From positions 1 through 26,526 of the IMG/VR virus record IMGVR_UViG_3300032293_000327: a stretch of 26,526 nucleotides of DNA. One strand, written 5' to 3'. This stretch comes from a virus. Under the pieces are notes generated by a model that was not told the DNA's origin, did no database searches, and saw only the letters and a list, made by a program, of their open reading frames with translations. Made by a program: the position numbers and the translations under genes. Positions 14,108-20,471 of this stretch are shown here, in pieces; position 1 is the first letter of the stretch, and each line of letters begins with the position of its first letter.

Positions 14108-14566
14108 CTACGCGGGCAGCACGTTCGTCTCAAACACCCTGTATGACGCCGTGATGACCGCACGCCAGACGTTCCGCTCAGTCAGTGCATCGTCAGGATT
14201 CAAGTCGATGCTGACCGTCTGCGGACTCGTGACGCCAGCCGGCCACGTTACCGCAGGACCGAACGAATGAGCACGCACGTAGAGCATGACGCTGTCGGCG
14301 AGATCGAGCATGCCGTCAACCTCGGCGTCAGTCGTGACGTGACGCCCAACAAACACTGTGACGGTGTAATCGACCTGCATTACCTGGCGGCTGATGCGTG
14401 TCACGTCTGCATTGCCGGGAACGACGAACACCCTCGGCACGCTCATGGCGTCTACGTCAATGTTCGCCCAGTTGCGACGCTCGACAGTGGTGGAAGGAAT
14501 GCCCCACGTCACCGACTGCAAGCCGGTAGCGAGGCTGTCAGCGATAGTGCGTAGGACGCTGCTCAC
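14108..14566 (-). CDS. Tail terminator-like protein
   Basis: This 152-residue protein has the length and layout of siphovirus tail terminators (lambda gpU and relatives), which cap the finished tail and join it to the head. It opens with a helix (SSVLRTIADSLATGLQSV), then strands around VPRVFVVPG and MQVDYTVTVFVGRHV, a helix (EVDGMLDLADSVMLYVRA) and a last strand (WRAVITASYRVFE). The DYTVTVFVG strand followed by a helix is common in this group. It starts with GTG at 14566, inside a GTGA overlap with the miniprotein stop. The gp10/gpZ-like gene follows after nine bases. The call rests on fold pattern and place rather than on a firm motif. Confidence 0.65.
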   Translation of the reverse strand: MSSVLRTIADSLATGLQSVTWGIPSTTVERRNWANIDVDAMSVPRVFVVPGNADVTRISRQVMQVDYTVTVFVGRHVTTDAEVDGMLDLADSVMLYVRAHSFGPAVTWPAGVTSPQTVSIDLNPDDALTERNVWRAVITASYRVFETNVLPA

Positions 14567-14727
14567 TGCACTCCCTCCTCGAGTTGCTCGATCTCACGCC
14601 GCCGTTCCACCGCCATCCGCACCACGGCGTGGGCTTCTGCGATCACGCGGGGCATGAGGGCTGCACATCGCATGACGCAGTAGGTGCCGATGCAGCCGCA
14701 GAGGAGGAATTCGATGAGTGGTTTCAT
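14563..14727 (-). CDS. Membrane miniprotein of 54 residues, unrecognised
   Basis: A short gene fits exactly between its neighbours. Its ATG overlaps the LamG gene stop as ATGA, and its TGA overlaps the GTG start of the tail terminator gene as GTGA. The product begins MKPLIEFLLCGCIGTYCVM, a single likely membrane segment with three Cys, and ends in a charged helix (VERRREIEQLEEGVQ) that could form a coiled coil. Two perfect four-base overlaps and an open frame without gaps make a real gene likely, although no Shine-Dalgarno sequence is visible and translation would depend on coupling. The end of the gene carries GGAGGGA, which can serve the next start. I do not recognise a family. A lysis accessory or small membrane role is possible. 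Confidence 0.65.
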   Translation of the reverse strand: MKPLIEFLLCGCIGTYCVMRCAALMPRVIAEAHAVVRMAVERRREIEQLEEGVQ

Positions 14728-15848
14728 GAGTCAGGGAACGCTGCTGCGGGGACGGTGATGGTGGAGCCGGTCATTCCGCGAGACGACCCAACGGTGATTC
14801 TGAGTTCGTCGATGAACCCGTTCATAACGAATCCGCCAGACCCGTTGCCTATGAACGTAGTTGCCGACGATGCGTAGTTTGTCGAATCCGAATACGTTGA
14901 GCCTACTTGCGTTCCGTCGATATACATGCGAGTGCTACCCGACGCTCTCGCTACGGCAACGTGATACCACTGGCCTGTGCTAAGGCTGCTGCCTGTGATT
15001 TCAAAAGCATTGCCCACATACCAAGAGATGTTGCTTCCGTTCAGGACCAGTGCCGGGTAAGCACCGTTGACGCCGGGCCTGCCGTCGTAAATGCCTGTAT
15101 ATTGGCCGCTGATCGAATTGAAATACAGCCAGCACTCTAAGACAAAGTCGCCAGTGCCAAACGCAATTTGCGGAATCGTCAAATAATCGCCACTGCCGTC
15201 AAACGCCGCAGATTTTCCCCCAAACTTACTTTGCGCCGTGGACTGCGTAGCGTTGCCGACTGCCGTGATATTTTTCGGCAGCGGCGAGGAGTCAACAAAC
15301 GTGTTGCCGGTGCCGTCCATGTGCAGCAAGAGAGCAACGCTGCTGAACAGCGGATCGCCCGCCGTTGGCGTCACCGCAGCACTCTGGGTGCTATACGGCC
15401 CCGTGCCGATCCCGTTGATTCCTGCCACTCGGAACACGTGGGCCGTGCCGTTGGTCAGTCCCGTGATCGTCGCACTCGTCGCCGTAGACACCGTGTCGGT
15501 CGCCGTAGTCCAGTTGGTGCCGCCGTTGATGCTGAACTGCACCGAGTAGTCGGTCACGGGTGGCACTACGATTGCCGGGGCCGTCCACGAGACAACCGCT
15601 TGTGCGTTGGTAGCCGTGGCCGTCACGCCCGTGGGGGCAGCGGGTTTGAAGTAGTCCCAGCGTGCATCGTCGCCACCACCGCCGCCACCGCTTCCGCCGA
15701 GCGTGATGCTGACAATGTTGCCTGCGGCATTCTTGGTGTACGCGATGCCGTCCGTCCAGTTGATCGCCAGCTCGTTGGCGTCCAAGTCGCTCGTCGTCGG
15801 CACGGCGTTGGCGGTGTAGCTGCGCTTTGGCTTGATCTTGCTTGGCAT
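14724..15848 (-). CDS. Appendage protein with fibronectin III and LamG domains
   Basis: The 374-residue product begins with a typical fibre attachment sequence (KRSYTANAVPTTSDLDANELAINWTDG, which matches many phage fibres with VPT-x-x-DL-x-x-NELA-IN), then a Gly linker (51-59). A fibronectin type III domain follows at about 69-162 (APTGVTATATNAQAVVSWTAP, then ATITGLTNGTAHVFRVAG). Residues 165-355 form a LamG/concanavalin-like domain (LLLHMDGTGNTFVDSS, AAFDGSGDYL, FVLECWLYF, WYHVAVARASGSTRMYIDG, FIDELRIT), a fold that often binds sugars. It is therefore a likely glycan-binding virion appendage. It starts one base after the large fibre stop, and its own stop overlaps the small gene that follows (ATGA). 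The bound sugar cannot be inferred. Confidence 0.85.
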   Translation of the reverse strand: MPSKIKPKRSYTANAVPTTSDLDANELAINWTDGIAYTKNAAGNIVSITLGGSGGGGGGDDARWDYFKPAAPTGVTATATNAQAVVSWTAPAIVVPPVTDYSVQFSINGGTNWTTATDTVSTATSATITGLTNGTAHVFRVAGINGIGTGPYSTQSAAVTPTAGDPLFSSVALLLHMDGTGNTFVDSSPLPKNITAVGNATQSTAQSKFGGKSAAFDGSGDYLTIPQIAFGTGDFVLECWLYFNSISGQYTGIYDGRPGVNGAYPALVLNGSNISWYVGNAFEITGSSLSTGQWYHVAVARASGSTRMYIDGTQVGSTYSDSTNYASSATTFIGNGSGGFVMNGFIDELRITVGSSRGMTGSTITVPAAAFPDS

Positions 15849-15849
15849 G

Positions 15850-18036
15850 TCAGGTCACCGTGAGGGTTGCAGAGTTTGTGGTCACGCTCGACGCGCCCGT
15901 GGCCGACAGGACGCACCGGTAGCGTTTGCCGTTGTCAGCGGCGGTCAGACCAGACAGCGAGAGCGTCGGCGACGTCGCACCGGAGACGTTGGCCCACGTA
16001 GAGCCTGCGTCAGTGGATACTTGCCACTGGTAGGTAATCGTGTTGCCGGAGAAGAATCCCGAGACAGTAAACGCTGCCACGGCAGTGGCCGAGCCGATTT
16101 GCAGATAGGAAAACGCTCCGCCGCTCTGGCTGGCGTAATACCCGTCGCTCCACAACACGAACGAGCTACCGTAACTGGGATAAGCCCGCGTGGCCTGCGT
16201 CCAGTCCACGCCATTCGACGACGTGAAGTAGATCGTGCCCGGGTTTGTGGGAATGAAGCTGCCTCCGCTCGTGATTTCCTGCGCCATCACCAGCACGAAC
16301 TTGCCGTTGGCGTGCAGAAGATGACCGCGCTTGCCTGTTATCAGCGAGATCGGCAGCGTTCGCTCCACAAACGTCGTGCCGTTGGTGCTGCTGAAAATCT
16401 TCCCAACGTAGCTGTATGCCACGATCACGCTGCCGTCAGTCGCAAACTGGCAGCCATAAGCATTTCCGTATTGGCCCGAAAACGACGTGCCGCCCCATGT
16501 TCCGCTGCTGTACGTCGCACCACCACCGTTGTACTGGCCGATGTATTGCTTGCCGCCAAACGTCACTACGTTTTCAATTCGTCTGCCGTTGCTGCCCGTG
16601 CCTATTGCCGACCACGTTGCGCCGTCAGTGCTGACTCGCATGCCTTGGTTGTAGTCGAACGAAAACCACTTGCCGTCGGAGTATCCAAACGTCATTTCGC
16701 CAGACTGAGACGAGAACGTAGCAGCCTGCGTCCACGTCGCCGCGTCGTTCGAGAAAAACAGTCCGGTCTGCGTTGCCCTTACGAACTTGCCGCCAGCCGC
16801 AAACACGCTGCCACGGCTGAAGCTGATCGTTGACGCTGACCAATTCGTCAGGTCGGACGAGTAGGCCACGGTGTTGCCCGACTGCGTGGCGTAGACGCCG
16901 TTGGCGTATTGCACAGCGGACCACAGCCCCGCGCTCGGTAGCCCGGTCTTTCGCGTCCACGTCACGCCATCATCACTCGTCGCAATGTAGTCGGCCTGCG
17001 TGTTCTGATTACCTGACACAAACCATTTATCGTTGGCACGCGACACCGCGCCCCACGTTCCGCTCGGCAGCGTAGACGCCACCTCGTTTACAGCGTTGAC
17101 GCTCGTGCTCCGGCTGGCAGGCTGCGCCGTGATCGTGATGGTCGGCGTCGGCTCCACGACGACGCCGACGTAGTCGCCGCCGTCGATGGTGTCTACGTTG
17201 ACGCTAGCCAGGGCGTCAGTCAGACCGTCGATGTCGGTTGTGCTGATGACGATGTCGCCCGTGCGGCCTGCGACCGACGTCGCCACAGACGATGACAGGT
17301 CCGTGATCTGGCTGGCCGTGTGCGTGTGCGTCGATGGAGCAAACGTGCTGGGCACGTTGGTCAGGTTCGCATAGCTGATGACCGGCACAGCGTGGACGTG
17401 GTCGCTACGGCTGGCCGTCGTGCTCGTGCCCGCCGCCGCTGTGCCGAGAGCCGATGGCGTGGTGTTTGAGAGCGACGCACCGCCGCCAGCACCGTCGGCA
17501 CCGTCAGCACCGCGAGGAAGGCCGAACGCCAGGTCGACCTTGGCCCCGCCGTCGCTCGGCGTGGCCGTCACGGTGGCAGCACTGCCAGCGGCGAGCGTAG
17601 TGGCACTGACGGTGATTGTCGGCGTCGTGCCGTTTGTTCCGTTGCTTCCAGCAGCACCGGCAGGAATGCCAAACGCCAGCGAAAGGCTTCCGCCGTCCGC
17701 CGTGCCGGTTACAGTCGCACTGCTGCCAGCGGCAAGCGTCGTCACCTTGCCGACAGTTACGTTGGTTGCAGGCCCAGCCGGGATGCCGATGTCGAGCTTC
17801 GCAGCGAATGCGGTGCCGGTGTCGTTCTTGACGTACGCCTGCGAGCCAGCGGCGAGCGTCGTCACGCTGTTAATGGCTAGCGTGCCAGAGACGACCGTTG
17901 CATTGCCAGGCGAGATCGTGCCGGTAGACACGTTGACGGCACCGCCATTGCCAACAGTTGCGTTGACAGTCGAGCCGCCAGAGACGGCGACTTTCGCGGC
18001 ACCAGCGTTCGTGACTGTGACGTTGATTTCGCTCAT
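15850..18036 (-). CDS. Large fibre: repeat stalk, His-x-His motifs, Asp-box region and Ig-like domain
   Basis: This 728-residue protein is a likely receptor-binding fibre. Residues 57-180 hold three copies of a stalk module (TTLAAGS-A-VT, then FGIPAG or a variant). Residues 211-247 carry SDHVHAVP and STHTHTASQITDL, the His-x-His segments common in phage fibres, where they can bind metal along the trimer axis. Residues about 330-640 contain six Asp-box-like motifs (TSDDGVTW, YSSDLTNW, FSNDAATW, VSTDGATW, SSTNGTTF, TSSNGVDW), as in BNR/sialidase-type beta-propellers. The end (645-728) is Ig-like: TYQWQVSTDAGSTWANVSG, then LTAADNGKRYRC. The stretch ITITAQPASRSTSVNA (300-315) looks like the first strand of that Ig domain, so the propeller may be inserted within it. 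A substrate or receptor cannot be named. The next start follows one base after the stop. Confidence 0.8.
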   Translation of the reverse strand: MSEINVTVTNAGAAKVAVSGGSTVNATVGNGGAVNVSTGTISPGNATVVSGTLAINSVTTLAAGSQAYVKNDTGTAFAAKLDIGIPAGPATNVTVGKVTTLAAGSSATVTGTADGGSLSLAFGIPAGAAGSNGTNGTTPTITVSATTLAAGSAATVTATPSDGGAKVDLAFGLPRGADGADGAGGGASLSNTTPSALGTAAAGTSTTASRSDHVHAVPVISYANLTNVPSTFAPSTHTHTASQITDLSSSVATSVAGRTGDIVISTTDIDGLTDALASVNVDTIDGGDYVGVVVEPTPTITITAQPASRSTSVNAVNEVASTLPSGTWGAVSRANDKWFVSGNQNTQADYIATSDDGVTWTRKTGLPSAGLWSAVQYANGVYATQSGNTVAYSSDLTNWSASTISFSRGSVFAAGGKFVRATQTGLFFSNDAATWTQAATFSSQSGEMTFGYSDGKWFSFDYNQGMRVSTDGATWSAIGTGSNGRRIENVVTFGGKQYIGQYNGGGATYSSGTWGGTSFSGQYGNAYGCQFATDGSVIVAYSYVGKIFSSTNGTTFVERTLPISLITGKRGHLLHANGKFVLVMAQEITSGGSFIPTNPGTIYFTSSNGVDWTQATRAYPSYGSSFVLWSDGYYASQSGGAFSYLQIGSATAVAAFTVSGFFSGNTITYQWQVSTDAGSTWANVSGATSPTLSLSGLTAADNGKRYRCVLSATGASSVTTNSATLTVT
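17497..17868 (-). repeat. Triple stalk repeat in the large fibre gene
   Basis: The region encodes three successive modules of about 35-48 residues, each with a TTLAAGS start and an F/I-G-I/L-P-A/R-G end (residues 57-90, 98-130 and 146-180 of the fibre). The repeat is clearer at protein level than at DNA level. Confidence 0.65.
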
Positions 18037-18401
18037 GGTGCCTTCGGGATAAAGTCACCGCTGACGACCGTACGAGTCACGCCAGCAGGCGTCACGTAGC
18101 GAACGAAGTGCCGGTACTTGATGGCAGGCGACAGCGTTACCGTCTGAGCCTCGCTCGCACCCCAAGAAAGCGTGCCGGCGGCAGCATTGACAACCGTGAT
18201 CGTCGGCGTGATTGCAGTCGCACCAACAGCGTTGATGGTGCCGCCGCCACCACCGAAAAAGCCATTCGTGCTGACGACGTAGACGCCAGCGGAGAACGTG
18301 TACGAGGTGACGTCGATGTCCAGATCGAGCGTGAAGTTGAGTTCGTCTCCGACCACGAACTCAACGGTCAGGTCTCCCGGCAGCTGCGATACGGTAGGCA
18401 T
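18033..18401 (-). CDS. BppU-N-like structural protein
   Basis: This 122-residue protein opens LPGDLTVEFVVGDELNFTLDLDIDVTSY, has a Gly-run loop (FFGGGGGT) and closes HFVRYVTPAGVTRTVVSGDFIPK. That order (an opening Gly-Asp-Leu strand with a Gly-Asp turn, and a closing strand before TVVSGDF) resembles the N-terminal domain of baseplate upper proteins (BppU) and similar adaptor domains that link fibres to the virion. A strong GAGGAG lies eight bases upstream of the ATG. The stop overlaps the next gene, the large fibre, by four bases, which supports a working pair in which this protein is the adaptor. The 55-base gap before it contains nothing else that I can recognise. Confidence 0.55.
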   Translation of the reverse strand: MPTVSQLPGDLTVEFVVGDELNFTLDLDIDVTSYTFSAGVYVVSTNGFFGGGGGTINAVGATAITPTITVVNAAAGTLSWGASEAQTVTLSPAIKYRHFVRYVTPAGVTRTVVSGDFIPKAP

Positions 18402-18449
18402 TTCATCGACTCCTCGTGGTTGGCATTGTCATGGCGAAAAGCCAACAAA

Positions 18450-18464
18450 TGACCGGCTATGACC
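18450..18464 (-). repeat. Weak fourth copy of the intergenic motif (copy D)
   Basis: The plus strand reads tgaccggctatgacc, which overlaps the stop codon of the collagen-like gene. It matches the core of copies A to C (gaccggNtNtgccg) with a few differences and lies in the same orientation, again at a gene end followed by a gap of more than 50 bases. The match is weaker than the other three, and chance is possible. Confidence 0.25.
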
Positions 18465-19269
18465 CAAACGTGCCGCCGTCAATCGTCGCGTCGTCAAGGA
18501 CGCCAGCAGGACCGGCTGGACCTTGCGGACCAGTGGCACCGGCAACGCCAGCCGGACCGGCTGGTCCCTGTGGTCCTACATCGCCTCGATCACCTTTCGC
18601 ACCCGTAGCACCGGCAACGCCTTGAATGCCTTGGATGCCTTGCGGACCCACATCGCCAGTGTCGCCCTTCTGGCCTGCCACGCCCGGCGGTCCTTGAATG
18701 CCCTGCGGTCCCTGCGCACCAACTGCACCGGCTGGACCCGCGACGCCTTGGATGCCTTGCACGCCAGCCTCACCCGCCGGGCCGGCTGGACCGCGTTCGC
18801 CAGCGTCGCCCTTCGCACCAGCGACACCGGGAATCCCCTGCGGACCAGCAACGCCAGCGACGCCCGCTGGCCCCGCCGGGCCAACAGCCCCCGCCACGCC
18901 GGGGATTCCCTGCGGACCAGTGTCGCCGCGATCACCCTTTGCGCCCGCTGCACCGGCCACTCCGGGGATACCCTGCGGCCCCGCCACGCCAGCAACGCCA
19001 GGCACGCCTTGCGGTCCCTGCGGGCCAGCAAGGCTAATCTCAGACCACGCAGCGAGATCACTGGCAAGCCGCCAGAACTTGCCGTCTGACAGCGTCAGAA
19101 CCAGCATCCCCGCCTCACGCCGCAGCTGCGGAATAGCGTCACGCTCTGCCGTATCTGCAACGCTGCGGAAGCCACCCTTTCCGTACCGTGCCTCATGCGT
19201 GGCGTGCGTGTCGGTCGTGTCGAACGGCACGACCGGCGCGAGTACGTTGGTGCCTCGGATCTGCGTCAT
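18457..19269 (-). CDS. Collagen-like virion appendage protein
   Basis: This 270-residue protein has a short non-collagen head (1-81; THATHEARYGKGGFRSVA at 21-38, then AERDAIPQLRREAGM and WRLASDLAAW), followed by 59 uninterrupted Gly-X-Y triplets (82-258) rich in GPQ, GPA, GVA and GIP, and a 12-residue tail DDATIDGGTFGS. Such sequences form trimeric rods, and the head probably attaches to the virion or helps it to trimerise. The repeat region contains GDR, GDT and GER triplets, as in other phage collagens. Its place between a neck protein and a BppU-like protein suggests a neck or collar fibre rather than a tail-tip fibre. The IDGG tail motif also occurs in the large fibre encoded two genes downstream. 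The function is inferred from sequence type and position. Confidence 0.85.
   Translation of the reverse strand: MTQIRGTNVLAPVVPFDTTDTHATHEARYGKGGFRSVADTAERDAIPQLRREAGMLVLTLSDGKFWRLASDLAAWSEISLAGPQGPQGVPGVAGVAGPQGIPGVAGAAGAKGDRGDTGPQGIPGVAGAVGPAGPAGVAGVAGPQGIPGVAGAKGDAGERGPAGPAGEAGVQGIQGVAGPAGAVGAQGPQGIQGPPGVAGQKGDTGDVGPQGIQGIQGVAGATGAKGDRGDVGPQGPAGPAGVAGATGPQGPAGPAGVLDDATIDGGTFGS
18496..19026 (-). repeat. Collagen Gly-X-Y coding repeat
   Basis: This 531-bp stretch encodes 59 consecutive Gly-X-Y triplets. At DNA level it is a set of imperfect 9-bp-based repeats with several near-identical 20-30 base blocks, for example those encoding GPQGIPGVAG, which occurs three times. Such arrays are prone to gain and loss of triplets by slippage or recombination. 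Confidence 0.85.
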
Positions 19270-19955
19270 GAGACCACCAGATTGACGGTGCCGGTGATCG
19301 GATACGTTGAGCGATAGATGCCGTAGGACAACGCTGACTGCCCAGCGAACGTGATCGTCCGCTGCGTCGTCTCCCAGGCGGACGTCGTCAGACCGCTGAC
19401 GGCAAACGTCGGTACGCCAAAGCTCGTCGGAAGAACGACGTAGATATACGCAGTTTGTGCAGTGATTGTCCGCGACTGTGCCCGAGAGCCTCCGAGGTCA
19501 TTAGCGAGGCTTGCGACGATCTGAGCGTCAGTGATGGTCGTGGCAGCAAACGAGCCCCAGAAGCGACGCCTGAGCGTCGGAGCGACTTGCGAAGCCTCGG
19601 CAGTGGCAATCGTGTGGACTCGCACCGTCGTGCGGAATGCGTCACCGTAGTGAAACACCGGAACGCCACGCGGGCTCGTCACTTCGTACGTGATGTCAAT
19701 GCCGTTGACTGTGTCGATGATTTTGTCGTGCCGCAGCGGCTCGCCGAAGGGCAGCGTGCCAGCCTTGATGATGAAGTCTCGGGACTCCCACTGCTCGATG
19801 ACGCCGCTAGTGCCTTGCGACTCAAAGCGACTGCTGCCGATAGTGGCAAGCACTGTGCCAAAGTCCGCACCGCGAGAGTAGCGGACAGACCGCGACGCAC
19901 TCGCCGACAACTGGCCGGCGAGCCAAGACGCACCGCTGGCGAGTAAGTCGGACAT
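19266..19955 (-). CDS. Neck (head-tail joining) protein with C-terminal fibre-like domain
   Basis: The 229-residue product looks like two joined parts. Residues 1 to about 110 (SRGADFGTVLATIGSSRFE, then WESRDFIIKAG, DKIIDTVNG and VFHYGDAFR) resemble siphovirus head-tail joining proteins of the lambda FII type, which close the neck. From about 120 the protein reads RRRFWGSFAATTITDAQIV, then TAYIYVVLPTSFGVPTF, and ends YGIYRSTYPITGTVNLVV, a beta-sandwich pattern I associate with phage fibre ends. The start is ATG at 19955 with GAGG five bases upstream. A GTG two codons earlier overlaps that site. The stop overlaps the collagen-like gene by four bases (ATGA). The joint arrangement suggests that the neck itself carries an exposed appendage domain. 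The neck half is more certain than the fibre half. Confidence 0.65.
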   Translation of the reverse strand: MSDLLASGASWLAGQLSASASRSVRYSRGADFGTVLATIGSSRFESQGTSGVIEQWESRDFIIKAGTLPFGEPLRHDKIIDTVNGIDITYEVTSPRGVPVFHYGDAFRTTVRVHTIATAEASQVAPTLRRRFWGSFAATTITDAQIVASLANDLGGSRAQSRTITAQTAYIYVVLPTSFGVPTFAVSGLTTSAWETTQRTITFAGQSALSYGIYRSTYPITGTVNLVVS

Positions 19956-19975
19956 AGGCACCTCGAACTACAAGA

Positions 19976-20014
19976 CCGCCGGCGGCGCGGAAAGGAGGAC
20001 GCTGCCGCCGGCGG
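19976..20014 (-). terminator. GC-rich hairpin after the decoration gene
   Basis: Two 11-bp arms (19976-19986, CCGCCGGCGGC on the plus strand, and 20004-20014) form a perfect inverted repeat with a 17-base loop. Each arm is also nearly self-complementary. The hairpin lies 23 bases after the decoration stop and about 20 bases before the neck gene start. No T-run follows on the minus strand. A role in message stability or attenuation is inferred from its position. Confidence 0.6.
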
Positions 20015-20037
20015 CTTGCAGGTGGGACGGAACTGGA

Positions 20038-20373
20038 TCAGCCGACGTTGAGGATCACATGCACGGTCGTGTCGGTGGTCGAGGCAGCCCTAGCAGCCTT
20101 GCCAGCACGCTTGTTGTCCGTGGAGGTCGTGGTGATGTTGCCAGCCGTGGCGTCCCAGTAGACGAGAGCACCTTGGCTGATCGCCTTGTTGCTCGCCGCA
20201 GCCGCCTTCGGCATCGACCAGACACCATCGACAGCAACAACGCCGAGAGCGTTGGCAGCAATCGCCACGGGAGCGACGCACACGAGATCATTGAGCACCA
20301 CCACGCCACCGACCGCGACAGCGGACGAAGGCGTGTGGTCGATGAGGCAGCCAGCCTGAACGTAATCAGCCAT
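20038..20373 (-). CDS. DUF2190-type capsid decoration (cement) protein
   Basis: This is a small protein of 111 residues, almost all beta-forming, Ala/Val-rich and without Cys beyond two near the start. The pattern MADYVQAGCLIDHTPS, then VAVGGVVVLNDLV, GVVAVDGVW, ISQGALVYWDA and a late VHVILNVG matches the DUF2190 capsid cement family, whose members bind the outside of the capsid lattice and stabilise it, as lambda gpD does. The ATG at 20373 is chosen because AGGTGAT lies five bases upstream. A GTG three codons earlier would fall inside that ribosome binding site. The gene directly follows the capsid gene, as in many siphoviruses, and is bracketed by two GC-rich hairpins, which may help to raise its message level. 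Confidence 0.85.
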   Translation of the reverse strand: MADYVQAGCLIDHTPSSAVAVGGVVVLNDLVCVAPVAIAANALGVVAVDGVWSMPKAAAASNKAISQGALVYWDATAGNITTTSTDNKRAGKAARAASTTDTTVHVILNVG

Positions 20374-20421
20374 GAGGATCACCTAGCTTTCTGGAAGTGT
20401 GAGGAAGTGTTGGGAATCATG

Positions 20422-20453
20422 CCGCCGGGCGGGAACTGGCTCCCGCCCGGCGG
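20422..20453 (-). terminator. GC-rich hairpin after the capsid gene
   Basis: A perfect 13-bp inverted repeat (arms 20422-20434 and 20441-20453, first arm CCGCCGGGCGGGA on the plus strand) encloses a six-base loop. It lies 19 bases after the capsid stop and about 50 bases before the decoration protein start. There is no T-run after it on the minus strand, so a classical Rho-independent terminator is incomplete. It may act as a partial terminator or as a 3' stabiliser of the capsid message. Confidence 0.7.
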
Positions 20454-20471
20454 TCACGGTTTGTCTTCAGA

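Noticed and set aside
12947-14146. Long plus-strand open frame of 399 codons opposite the gp10/gpZ-like and first tail-tube genes
   Set aside because: It runs antiparallel to minus-strand genes with clear family patterns and ribosome binding sites. It is low in recognisable motifs and reflects GC-rich codon bias on the opposite strand.
15850-18036. Possible diversity-generating retroelement target in the large fibre
   Set aside because: No reverse transcriptase, template repeat or C-type lectin variable region is visible in the window.
18523-19285. Plus-strand and alternative minus-strand frames across the collagen repeat
   Set aside because: Periodic Gly-X-Y DNA keeps several frames open. 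Only the minus-strand frame giving Gly-X-Y triplets has a sensible head domain, and it couples to its neighbour by ATGA.
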